From positions 1 through 54,700 of the forward strand of contig BLMD01000280.1 in NCBI GenBank assembly GCA_011959925.1: a stretch of DNA of 54,700 bases, given 5' to 3'. Positions 31,034 to 39,532 of the stretch are shown one piece after another (within the stretch, counting starts at the first letter, position 1; the number at the start of each line of letters is the position of its first letter). The translations under genes were made by a program, and so were the position numbers. The DNA comes from Lachnospiraceae bacterium. GTDB lineage: Bacteria; Bacillota; Clostridia; Lachnospirales; Lachnospiraceae. The notes under the pieces are model-generated. The model worked only from the letters and a program-made list of their open reading frames with translations, was not told the origin of the DNA and did no database searches.

Positions 31034-32770
31034 TTATACCTCCCCCGACTGTAATGCATCAAACTTGCATAATTGCTGGCAGACCTTGCAGCCAACGCAC
31101 TGCGTGCTGTCAATGACGGCTTTTTTGTCTTTCATACTGATCGCAGGGCATCCCAGGCGCATACAGGATTTACAGCCCACGCAATTCTCTTCTTTTACAA
31201 AAAGAGGAGGATTGTGTTTTACATATTTTAACAGCGCGCAGGGACGTCTGCTGATAATGACAGACGGCTCTTTCGCCGCAAGCTCTTCTTTTATGACGCT
31301 GTCACATTCATCCAGATTATAAGGATCCACAACCGCAACACGGGAAAATCCCATGGAACGGCACAGGCTTTCCAGATCAATCTTTCCTGCCGGATCGCCT
31401 TTGATATTGTAGCCCGTCGTCGGGTTCTGCTGATGCCCTGTCATACCCGTAATCGAATTATCCAGAATAATCACCGTAGAATTGCTCTGGTTGTATGCGA
31501 TATTGGCAAGACCTGTCATACCGGAATGCATAAAGGTGGAATCTCCGATAACCGCCACCGTCTTTTTCTCGCTCTCTTCTCCAAGCGCTTTGTTAAATCC
31601 ATGGATGGAACTTATGGAAGCTCCCATGCAGAGCGTCATTTCCATCGCGTTCAGCGGCGCGACTGCTCCAAGGGTATAACATCCGATATCCCCGAGTACC
31701 GTGCATTTTTGTTTGGACAATATGTAAAACAGTCCTCTGTGCGGACATCCTGCGCACATGACCGGAGGACGGTTGGGAAGTATTTCTTTGAAACTCTGAT
31801 ATTCCGGAACTTCTTCTCCGAGCTTTTCTGCGATCAGGTTCTGTGAATATTCCCCTTCCAAGGGCAGTACGTCTTTTCCGGTTACGGTAAGCCCAAGCGC
31901 CTTACAGTGGTTTTCAATGATCGGATCCAGTTCTTCGACGATGGCAAGTTTGTCTACTTTGGAAGCAAAGTCAAGAATCAGCCGTTCGGGAAGCGGATTC
32001 ACAAGACCCAGTTTCAAAATACTTGCCCGCTCGCCGAAAATTTCCTTCACATACTGGTAGCTTGTGGAAGAAGTAATGATGCCAAGCCCGGTATTTCCCA
32101 TTTCCACACGGTTAAATTCACAATGTTCTGCATATTCTGTCAGCTTCCTTGTACGTTCCTCCACAACGGGATGGCGTCTGATCGCATTTCCCGGCATCAT
32201 CACGTATTTGGCAATATTCTTTTCATAGGGAATGGTGCTGCGCTCTTCTCTCTCACACGTATCCACAATACTCTGAGAATGTGCAACCCTGGTGCACATC
32301 TTGATAATCACCGGGGTATCAAATTCTTCGGAAAGATCAAACGCCTTTTTCGCAAACTCACATGCTTCCGCAGAATCCGACGGCTCTAACATCGGAATCT
32401 TCGATGCTATGGCATGGTGTCTCGAATCCTGTTCGTTCTGGGAAGAATGCATACCGGCGTCATCTGCCACACAAATAACCATTCCGGCATTGACTCCCGT
32501 ATAAGAGCAGGTAAATAAGGGATCCGCCGCAACGTTTAAACCCACGTGCTTCATCCCGCAAAAACTTCTCCTGCCCGCTAAAGATGCGCCGAACGCAACT
32601 TCCATGGCAACCTTCTCATTCGGCGCCCATTCACAGTATATCTCATCATATTTTGCGGCTTCTTCTGTCACTTCCGTACTCGGCGTTCCGGGATAGCTGG
32701 ATACTACGGCGCATCCCGCCTCATACAGTCCCCTCGCCAGGGCTTTATTGCCCAACATCAATTGTTTCAT
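31034..32770 (-). CDS. iorA: Indolepyruvate:ferredoxin oxidoreductase, alpha subunit
   Basis: A 578-residue subunit that binds thiamine diphosphate and two 4Fe-4S clusters. The start is the ATG at 32770 (MKQLMLGNKALARGL) after GAAAGGAACGTATTCT; the frame is open further but not coding-like. SYPGTPSTEVTE opens the pyrimidine-binding side. GDSTFMHSGMTGLANIAYNQ with DNSITGMTGHQQNP is the thiamine diphosphate site. The C-terminal NCVGCKSCMRLGCP and QCVGCKVCQQLCKF hold the iron-sulfur clusters. Aromatic amino acid breakdown is the expected pathway. Confidence 0.95.
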   Translation of the reverse strand: MKQLMLGNKALARGLYEAGCAVVSSYPGTPSTEVTEEAAKYDEIYCEWAPNEKVAMEVAFGASLAGRRSFCGMKHVGLNVAADPLFTCSYTGVNAGMVICVADDAGMHSSQNEQDSRHHAIASKIPMLEPSDSAEACEFAKKAFDLSEEFDTPVIIKMCTRVAHSQSIVDTCEREERSTIPYEKNIAKYVMMPGNAIRRHPVVEERTRKLTEYAEHCEFNRVEMGNTGLGIITSSTSYQYVKEIFGERASILKLGLVNPLPERLILDFASKVDKLAIVEELDPIIENHCKALGLTVTGKDVLPLEGEYSQNLIAEKLGEEVPEYQSFKEILPNRPPVMCAGCPHRGLFYILSKQKCTVLGDIGCYTLGAVAPLNAMEMTLCMGASISSIHGFNKALGEESEKKTVAVIGDSTFMHSGMTGLANIAYNQSNSTVIILDNSITGMTGHQQNPTTGYNIKGDPAGKIDLESLCRSMGFSRVAVVDPYNLDECDSVIKEELAAKEPSVIISRRPCALLKYVKHNPPLFVKEENCVGCKSCMRLGCPAISMKDKKAVIDSTQCVGCKVCQQLCKFDALQSGEV

Positions 32771-32857
32771 AGAATACGTTCCTTTCTTCATTCGCACATT
32801 ATAAATCATAATAACACAATGCTTCGTATTTTTCAAATAATTCCGAATCTATTTTGT

Positions 32858-34090
32858 TTATCCTTTCACAACGCCGACGGTTTTTAACTTCCGTATCGGC
32901 GTAACGATATCTTTTTGCTGTGCCATCACTTCGTCAATATCTTTATAGGCGAAGCGGCACTCTTGCGCCACATCATTTTTCTTTCGTTTTCCAAGGATCA
33001 CTCCCTGTTCTTTCAGATCAACCATCACCTGTTCCACGGAAAACACCTGCATCGCCCCTGTTCTGGAATAGCTTCTTCCCGCTCCATGGGAAGAAGTATA
33101 AAAAGACTCCCGGTTGCCGGTTCCTTTTACCACATAACTGTAAGACCCCATTGCCCCGGGAATAACGGCAACCTCTCCTTCTCTAACCCTGGTGGCACCT
33201 TTTCTGTGTACCCATACATCGGCTCCGTAATGATGTTCCAAAGCCGCATAATTGTGGTGGCAGTTAATCTCCTCTCCGAACTCTGTCAAACGCCCTGTAG
33301 ATTGCTCGATTACCTCTTTTACGATCGCACAGGTTTTTTCCAACATCCTCTCCCTGTTTTCATACGCGTAATCCAACGCCAGATTCATCCAGTTGATGTA
33401 TTGCCGCCCTTCTTTTGATGCAGTCGGAAGAAAAGAAAGACCGTATTCCTCTCTTACCTCACTATACCATGTTCTGTTTAATTCCTTCGCCTTCTGATGA
33501 AAATAATCACAGATCGCTTTTCCAAGATGACGGCTTCCGGAATGCAGCATGATACATAAGTATCCATTCTCATCCTCCAAAAGCTCAATAAAATGATTTC
33601 CGCCTCCCAAAGAACCAATCTGAAAATAGCCGTCTGCAATCAGAGGAAGCAGTTCCTCATTGTCCTGGTACTTCTCCATCTCCTGTCTTGCCCGATCCAA
33701 AACGTTTGATTCCTGAGGATCTTTATACCTCTTCGCATTCACCGGAATCGTACGCATGATGTTTCCGATGATCGATTGAATGACGCTTCCGTTTCCCGTC
33801 TGAACTTCCCGTATTTCATCCACAAAAATATTCGTAGGAATAAAATCCATGCCGCATCCGATATCAACCCCCACTGCATTGGGGATGACCGCATCTTTTA
33901 CGGCAATCACTCCCCCGATCGGCATTCCCTTACCCGTATGGGTATCCGGCATCAGGCAGGCCCACTGATGTAGAAACGGAAGCTGCGACAGATGATACGC
34001 CTGCTCCAGACAGCTTTCTTCCAATTTTGAAAAATCCTCCAACCATACTTTCACAGGAAATCTCGTATTTTCATTATAAATAACAAACAT
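32858..34090 (-). CDS. rtcB: RtcB-family RNA ligase
   Basis: A 410-residue GTP- and Mn-dependent RNA ligase that joins 2',3'-cyclic phosphate or 3'-phosphate ends to 5'-OH ends. Metal and guanylate motifs are visible: MPDTHTGKGMPIGGVIA, NAVGVDIGCGM, LGGGNHFIELL, LHSGSRHLGKAI, HHNYAALEHHYG and SSHGAGRSYSRTGAM, the last with the guanylylated-type His. Length is near E. coli RtcB (408). No archease or cyclase (rtcA) gene is adjacent. Two WYL regulators are divergent from it. Start ATG at 34090 after GAAAGGAAGAGGTGCT. Confidence 0.95.
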   Translation of the reverse strand: MFVIYNENTRFPVKVWLEDFSKLEESCLEQAYHLSQLPFLHQWACLMPDTHTGKGMPIGGVIAVKDAVIPNAVGVDIGCGMDFIPTNIFVDEIREVQTGNGSVIQSIIGNIMRTIPVNAKRYKDPQESNVLDRARQEMEKYQDNEELLPLIADGYFQIGSLGGGNHFIELLEDENGYLCIMLHSGSRHLGKAICDYFHQKAKELNRTWYSEVREEYGLSFLPTASKEGRQYINWMNLALDYAYENRERMLEKTCAIVKEVIEQSTGRLTEFGEEINCHHNYAALEHHYGADVWVHRKGATRVREGEVAVIPGAMGSYSYVVKGTGNRESFYTSSHGAGRSYSRTGAMQVFSVEQVMVDLKEQGVILGKRKKNDVAQECRFAYKDIDEVMAQQKDIVTPIRKLKTVGVVKG

Positions 34091-34243
34091 AGCACCTCTT
34101 CCTTTCCCATTGATTTTTACTGTTTTCTCACGTTCCCGCTGACATGTTCTCTTCCTTTTTTTATTAACCTGTTACCACTCCTGAATAACTGTCTTACCGT
34201 ATATATAAAACATGCGCCTGGCTGTGTGAACAATTACATAATA

Positions 34244-34306
34244 TACAGTATTTTCCTGTAAATCATTTCAAAAAAGTTGCGAACAGTTCCTTTTATTTGA
34301 TAAAAT
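34244..34306 (+). promoter_or_regulatory. Divergent rtcB/WYL region: dyad and promoter
   Basis: TACAG-tattttc-CTGTA at 34244-34260 is a spaced dyad. TTGCGA at 34277-34282 and TAAAAT at 34301-34306, 18 bases apart, make a plausible promoter for the WYL genes. About 245 bases separate the two divergent starts, long enough for regulator sites serving both. Confidence 0.5.
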
Positions 34307-34338
34307 GAAAAAAACGAAAAAACAGGAGAGGACAAACA

Positions 34339-35616
34339 ATGTCTGAATTTCAGGAACTAATCAAAAGCTTCCCAAAAACAAGAGATTACGTCCGGGACTT
34401 TTTTGTCTATGGATTTAAAAGCCGAACGGAATTTAAACATAAAAGCCCGCGAACCTATGACAACGAAAGGCGCCGCCTGGAAAGCTGGCTTAGTCCTTAT
34501 GTACGGAAGGATTTTGCGGCAAACGGATCGAATATTTCCCTTTCCATAGACAGTAATCTTCTGGATACCAATCCGCTGTTTCAGGTCTGGAAAACGAAAA
34601 GCTTTACCGACAATGATATCGTACTGCACTTTCTCATCCTTGATCTGCTTTCCGGGGAAAATTTTCTGTCTGCGGAAGAAATCACGGACCGGTTACTGAC
34701 CGATTACGAATCTCTCTTTGATATACAGACGGTACGCAGAAAATGCAACGCATACGCAAAAGAAGGTCTTCTTAATAAAACAAAAACCGGAAAATCCGTC
34801 GTTTTCTCTCTGGATCTTACGCTCGCCCTGTGGGTAACATCCAACACATCCTTACTGGATGCCCTTTCGTTCTATCAGATGGCAGGCGTCTTTGGTATTA
34901 TTGGAAACTATCTGTCTTCTGGGTCAGATTCTAACAACAGAACCTTTCGGGTAAAACACAGCTTTTTCGTACATACCTTAGAAGATGAAATCCTTTCTTC
35001 TATCCTGCATTCCATGCGGGAACATAAGTCCGTAACGCTTGCCATCAAAAGTTCCAAACGGGACACGGCATATACGGTTGTCTGCATCCCATTGCTGATT
35101 ATGATCAGTACCAGAAGCGGACGCCGTTTTCTCTGCGGTTATACGACGGCACGCAAGCGGTTTACCTGCTACCGTCTGGATACGATCAAACGCGTTACTC
35201 CTTTGGAACAGAAACCGGAATACGATTTTCTCCTTGAAAAATTAAACCAAAACCGCAGGAAACTCTGGGGCGTCTCTTTTCAAAGCACAAACCAAACCCA
35301 TGTCAACCGTCTTACCATGACGTTACGGATATACGAACCGCACGAACGCCATATAATAGATCGTTTAAAAAGAGAAGGAAGGGGCGGAACCGTTACAAAA
35401 ACAGGCAAACATGTCTATACCTATGAAAAAGAAGCGTTTGACTGTAATGAGATGCTTCCATGGATCCGCACATTTATCGGAAGAATTCTCTCACTGAAAT
35501 GTACGGACAAATCCGTGGAACAGCGTTTTTACCGGGATTTACAGGAAATGTACCAGATGTATCGGATTACGGAAAACAACCCGAAAACCGTACATTCCGG
35601 CAACAATAGATCCTGA
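34339..35616 (+). CDS. WYL-domain transcriptional regulator 1
   Basis: A 425-residue protein. Residues about 80-150 look like a winged helix (FLSAEEITDRLLTDYESLFD and IQTVRRKCNAYAKEGLL). Residues about 235-310 have the WYL fold (SVTLAIKSSKRDTAYTVVCI, GRRFLCGYTTARKRFTCYRL). A C-terminal WCX-like extension follows. WYL proteins sense nucleic acid or nucleotide ligands and control defence or DNA-damage genes. It is divergent from rtcB and is followed after 91 bases by a second WYL gene. The N-terminal 70 residues are unusual and charged. Start ATG at 34339 after CAGGAGAGGACAAACA. Confidence 0.85.
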   Translation: MSEFQELIKSFPKTRDYVRDFFVYGFKSRTEFKHKSPRTYDNERRRLESWLSPYVRKDFAANGSNISLSIDSNLLDTNPLFQVWKTKSFTDNDIVLHFLILDLLSGENFLSAEEITDRLLTDYESLFDIQTVRRKCNAYAKEGLLNKTKTGKSVVFSLDLTLALWVTSNTSLLDALSFYQMAGVFGIIGNYLSSGSDSNNRTFRVKHSFFVHTLEDEILSSILHSMREHKSVTLAIKSSKRDTAYTVVCIPLLIMISTRSGRRFLCGYTTARKRFTCYRLDTIKRVTPLEQKPEYDFLLEKLNQNRRKLWGVSFQSTNQTHVNRLTMTLRIYEPHERHIIDRLKREGRGGTVTKTGKHVYTYEKEAFDCNEMLPWIRTFIGRILSLKCTDKSVEQRFYRDLQEMYQMYRITENNPKTVHSGNNRS

Positions 35617-35707
35617 CGGATCCGGCAAAGAAATCTCAAACATTTTAGCACTTATGACATCTGCAAACGCTGCATACGCTATGCCAGAAGAAAGGAAGCC
35701 ATGCCAT

Positions 35708-36682
35708 ATGGAACTGTTTTCAGAACGCTACAGCTGCTATTATCATGTACTGCGGCATCTGTTATGTACAAAACATCCCTTAACCTTAAACGAAATCTGC
35801 GACAGGGTCTCAAACGAAGGCTTTGAGGAAAGTCTGCTTTCGATCATACCCAACCTAAACAGCGGCGCTTGGAAAGTATTTGCAAAAAAAGGGGACCTCT
35901 ATCTTTCCAGAATTTCCCCGCATTTTGTCACGCCTCTTTCGAATCTTGAAAAATCCTATCTGAAAGCTCTGTTGCAGGATGCGCGCATCGGTTTATTTTT
36001 AGACCAGAACCAGAAAGACGCTTTAGACGGTATGCTCTCTTCGGTCACTCCGCTCTGGGAAGAGAAACAACTCTATTATTACGACCGTTTTGCCGACGGC
36101 GATCCTTATCAGGACGAAACCTATCGCAAAAACTTTCATACGATTCTTTCGGCACAAAAAAACAGGGCGTACCTGAATATCGACTACGATTCTCCAAAAG
36201 GAACCCGCATACACCATCACTATGTCCCCGCCCGATTGGAATACTCCGAAAAAAATGATAAATTTCGTCTTCTCGCCTTGAAGGAATCCGGACATGGAAC
36301 CATGGAACTTCAAGTTTTAAATATTGACCGGATCCGGCAGATCTCCCACACACAAAAAACGCTTTCCTCTGCGGTAAACATCAATGAACTCATCAAACGT
36401 TCTTATTATAAAGAACCATTAACGCTTCGTATCGCAGACAAACGCAACGCCTTAGAACGCGCCATGCTGCATTTTGCCAATTATGAAAAAAACACCGTAA
36501 AAATAGATGAGAACACGTATGAATGCCTCATCTACTATAATCAAAGTATGGAAACAGAATTACTGATTGAAGTGATGTCGTTTGGTCCCATGCTTACCGT
36601 AACCGGAAACGAGAGATTCTTAAAAGCCTTAAAAGAACGACTGAAAAAACAGATTTCGCTCCCTTCTGTTTCAGATTCATAA
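35708..36682 (+). CDS. WYL-domain transcriptional regulator 2
   Basis: A 324-residue protein starting at the ATG at 35708 (MELFSERYSCYYHVLRHLLC) after AAGGAAG. Residues about 15-65 form a winged helix (LTLNEICDRVSNEGFEESLL). WYL signature residues lie near 155-215 (RAYLNIDYDSPKGTRIHHHY, VPARLEYSEKNDKFRLLALK). A WCX-like tail ends ERFLKALKERLKKQ. It is probably co-transcribed with regulator 1, so the two may act as a heterodimer in the manner known for PafB/PafC. A hairpin with GGGGG/CCCCC arms at 36684-36711 ends the pair. Confidence 0.85.
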   Translation: MELFSERYSCYYHVLRHLLCTKHPLTLNEICDRVSNEGFEESLLSIIPNLNSGAWKVFAKKGDLYLSRISPHFVTPLSNLEKSYLKALLQDARIGLFLDQNQKDALDGMLSSVTPLWEEKQLYYYDRFADGDPYQDETYRKNFHTILSAQKNRAYLNIDYDSPKGTRIHHHYVPARLEYSEKNDKFRLLALKESGHGTMELQVLNIDRIRQISHTQKTLSSAVNINELIKRSYYKEPLTLRIADKRNALERAMLHFANYEKNTVKIDENTYECLIYYNQSMETELLIEVMSFGPMLTVTGNERFLKALKERLKKQISLPSVSDS

Positions 36683-36735
36683 GGGGGTACCTGCCAACAG
36701 CAGATCCCCCCTGTAAAATCATTTACTTAAAAAAC

Positions 36736-37953
36736 TTAAAAATCTACCTCTGTGTCATAATAGCAGCACTTTAAGATTTTTTCCATTTCTTCCTGGCTTG
36801 GCTGACGCGGATTGGATCCTGTGCAGGCATCCAAAATAGCGTTTGCCGCAATCTCCGGCAGTCTCTCTAAGAATACTTCTTCCGGCACAAAGCCTTGCTC
36901 TGCGGGATAACTGTCCGGTCCGTACTGTTTGATGCAGTGCGGGATATTCAGATCGTCGTTCATCTTGCGCAGATATGCGATCAGAAGTTCTACTTTCTCG
37001 TCCGCCGTTTCGCCTCCTAAGCCCATAAAATCCGCAATATCACAATAACGTTTCTTCGCCGTTTCATCCTTTGCATTGTATGCGATAACTTTCGGCAGAT
37101 ACATTGCGTTTGCCGCGCCGTGGATAATATGAGCGCCGTAGTCTGCAAACGCAGCGCCGGTCTTATGCGCCATAGAATGTACGATTCCAAGAAGCGCATT
37201 GGAAAACGCCATTCCGGCAAGACACTGCGCATTGTGCATGGAATCTCTTTTTGCCATATCTCCGTTGTAAGAATCCACCAAATCTCTCTGAATCATTTGA
37301 ATGGCATGGAGCGCAAGCGGATCCGTAAAATCACAGTTTGCCGTAGAAACATATGCCTCCACTGCATGTGTCATAGCGTCCATTCCGGTATGCGCTACCA
37401 GTTTCTGCGGCATCGTTTCCGCTAAATCCGGATCCACGATCGCCACGTCCGGCGTAATTTCAAAATCCGCGATCGGATATTTGATCCCTTTCTGATAATC
37501 GGTAATAATAGAAAAAGCCGTCACTTCGGTTGCCGTTCCGGATGTAGAAGAAATTGCACAGAAACGCGCTTTCTTCCTTAAACTCGGAATACCGAAGACT
37601 TTGCACATATCTTCAAACGTAATATCCGGATACTCGTATTTGATCCACATGGCTTTTGCCGCGTCGATCGGAGAACCTCCGCCCATTGCAATAATCCAGT
37701 CCGGCTCAAATGCCAACATGGCTTCTGCGCCCTTCATTACGGTCTCTACGGAAGGATCCGGCTCAATGCCTTCAAACAATTCCACTTCCATACCCGCTTC
37801 TTTTAAATATTCAATTGCACGGTCCAAAAATCCAAACCGTTTCATGGAGCCGCCGCCGACACAGATCATCGCTTTTTTTCCCTGAAAAGACTTCAGCGCC
37901 TCCAATGCCCCCTTGCCGTGATAGAGATCACGGGGTAACGTAAATCTTGCCAT
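36736..37953 (-). CDS. Iron-containing alcohol dehydrogenase
   Basis: A 405-residue group III dehydrogenase. GGGSPIDAAKAMW is the NAD(P) site; the metal ligands are Asp and three His in HTGMDAMTHAVEAYVS, GIVHSMAHKTGAAF and GAHIIHGAANAMYLP. Start is the ATG at 37953 after GGAGGTAGTTGAAA; a TTG two codons upstream is in the ribosome site. The enzyme interconverts alcohols (butanol or propanediol type) and aldehydes in fermentation. Exact substrate not readable. It is a single gene. Confidence 0.93.
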   Translation of the reverse strand: MARFTLPRDLYHGKGALEALKSFQGKKAMICVGGGSMKRFGFLDRAIEYLKEAGMEVELFEGIEPDPSVETVMKGAEAMLAFEPDWIIAMGGGSPIDAAKAMWIKYEYPDITFEDMCKVFGIPSLRKKARFCAISSTSGTATEVTAFSIITDYQKGIKYPIADFEITPDVAIVDPDLAETMPQKLVAHTGMDAMTHAVEAYVSTANCDFTDPLALHAIQMIQRDLVDSYNGDMAKRDSMHNAQCLAGMAFSNALLGIVHSMAHKTGAAFADYGAHIIHGAANAMYLPKVIAYNAKDETAKKRYCDIADFMGLGGETADEKVELLIAYLRKMNDDLNIPHCIKQYGPDSYPAEQGFVPEEVFLERLPEIAANAILDACTGSNPRQPSQEEMEKILKCCYYDTEVDF

Positions 37954-37989
37954 TTTCAACTACCTCCTTATAATATATGTATATTTAAA

Positions 37990-38021
37990 CAGCAGAGTCA
38001 AAAGACTGCCTGACCCTGCTG
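37990..38021 (-). terminator. Hairpin between PepSY lipoprotein and alcohol dehydrogenase genes
   Basis: CAGCAG-a-GTCA pairs with TGAC-c-CTGCTG across a 10-base loop, on the minus strand followed only by TTTAAAT. It can end the lipoprotein transcript and also lies about 35 bases before the dehydrogenase start, so an attenuator is possible. Confidence 0.5.
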
Positions 38022-38102
38022 CTATTATACTAAGATTTTACAGAAAATGGAACACTTTTTCCCCGGGATTATTTCTTTTGTTTCCTTTTCCATTCATATT
38101 CA

Positions 38103-38717
38103 TTACCGTCTTTCTTCGCTCCACTCTAAGAAATCTCCCGTCGCGGCATCGATTTCAAACTCATATTCTCTCTGTTCATAGATAATATCGCCTTCGTATT
38201 TATATCTGCCGTCGTCATATTCCATCTCAATTTTCAGATCTGCTTTGGATGCCCCCGGAACACGGTCAAGCACCAGCTTTACGGCTTCCTCCATCGTAAG
38301 CTGCGCTGCGGTGTCGGTATCCTGCGTTTGCGTCTCTTGTGTCTGCTGCTTTGCATCCGGCATCTTTTCCTGTTCCTGTAAATCCTCAAAAGACCCGTTA
38401 TGATCAAAAGAATCCTTATCGGCCTTCTCAAGATTCTGAACAGCTTCATGATCCACACTTAAAATGTCTCCGTCGACTGACCGTATTTCGTATTTATATT
38501 CCGTCTGCTCAGCGGTAAACTCTACGTCATACACCTCTTCCCCGTCTTCTTTATCTCTGGAAATATGCAGGCGCGTCACATCTTCTTCCGTAAATCCTGC
38601 GTCACTGAAAGCAATCTCTTGCGCCCTTTCCTTTCCGATATCCGAAGTACCGCCGCAGCCTGCCAGAAATCCGGCAAAGGCAATCCATACAGTCAGTTTC
38701 AATAATAATTTCTGCAT
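38103..38717 (-). CDS. PepSY-domain lipoprotein
   Basis: A 204-residue exported lipoprotein. The signal ends with lipobox LAGC, so Cys21 would be lipidated. Two PepSY-type repeats follow: residues about 30-90 (AQEIAFSDAGFTEEDVTRLH, then YDVEFTAEQTEYKYEIRSVD) and about 140-204 (EEAVKLVLDRVPGASKADLK, YEGDIIYEQREYEFEIDAAT). A Gln/Thr/Asp-rich linker (residues about 110-138) separates them. PepSY domains are thought to inhibit peptidases or hold prosegments; here at the outer face of the membrane. It is monocistronic as seen. Confidence 0.88.
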   Translation of the reverse strand: MQKLLLKLTVWIAFAGFLAGCGGTSDIGKERAQEIAFSDAGFTEEDVTRLHISRDKEDGEEVYDVEFTAEQTEYKYEIRSVDGDILSVDHEAVQNLEKADKDSFDHNGSFEDLQEQEKMPDAKQQTQETQTQDTDTAAQLTMEEAVKLVLDRVPGASKADLKIEMEYDDGRYKYEGDIIYEQREYEFEIDAATGDFLEWSEERR

Positions 38718-38814
38718 CTGGTTTTTTCTCCTTCCTATTTACACATATGAAAATTTACATATGAAAACAACACGCTGGCTTTTGTAAGCTTCCTTCCTAT
38801 GGCAGCAAAAGAAA

Positions 38815-39354
38815 TTACAGCGTCAAATCCTCTGACACATCGATCTGGCACATTTTCATTGTCTCAAGCGCCGCTTTGTGCGACCGGGGCGTAACGCCCG
38901 CACAACCTGCCGCATCTACACGAATAACCGCGTTCGGAAAAAACGCTTTCAGCAAAAGTGCGTTGGAAACCACACAGATATCGGTACACAGACCGACCAG
39001 TTCCATTTCCGTATCCGCTCCGTTTCCGATCTCCCGCAGCTGCTTCACCAGCTTTTTGGCTCCGAATGTCTTCTTTTCAAGCAGTTTATATGATTTACCC
39101 GCCAATGCCTGATACACTTTTTCATGCAGCAGCCATCCATGCGTCATTTTAATACAATGGGGAACCGGAAGTTTCTTCCCTTCTTCTGTCTCCATATAAT
39201 CCCCTCCATGCGTATCCAGCGTAACAAAAATCTGACCGTCAAAATTTTTAATCTTAAACGCCACATAATCGACAATGCTCTCCGCCTCTTTTGTGCCAAG
39301 CGCTCCGTCGATAAAGTCATTCTGCATATCCACAACGATTAATATTTTTTTCAT
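38815..39354 (-). CDS. Isochorismatase/nicotinamidase-family cysteine hydrolase
   Basis: A 179-residue hydrolase. Catalytic Asp in VVDMQNDF, Lys in LEKKTFGAKKL region, and Cys in AAGCAGV or in GLCTDICVVSNAL (the usual nucleophile is the Cys of the latter block). HGGDYM has metal ligand His. It likely deamidates nicotinamide to nicotinate for NAD salvage (PncA type) but pyrazinamidase-like relatives with other substrates exist. Start at 39354 with GGAGGGAGC upstream. Monocistronic. Confidence 0.85.
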   Translation of the reverse strand: MKKILIVVDMQNDFIDGALGTKEAESIVDYVAFKIKNFDGQIFVTLDTHGGDYMETEEGKKLPVPHCIKMTHGWLLHEKVYQALAGKSYKLLEKKTFGAKKLVKQLREIGNGADTEMELVGLCTDICVVSNALLLKAFFPNAVIRVDAAGCAGVTPRSHKAALETMKMCQIDVSEDLTL

Positions 39355-39532
39355 TTTTATGCTCCCTCCTCTTCTCCCCGCTGCGGTCTGATTTTTTTGT
39401 TTCCGAAAAATGCTTTTCTAAAAGAAATTATACAAAAAAAACAGGATAAAAACAACGAAAACCTCTTTTTTTAATGCAAAATTTATATAAAAATGTTACA
39501 ATTAATTATACTATAAACGGAGGAGGTTTTGT

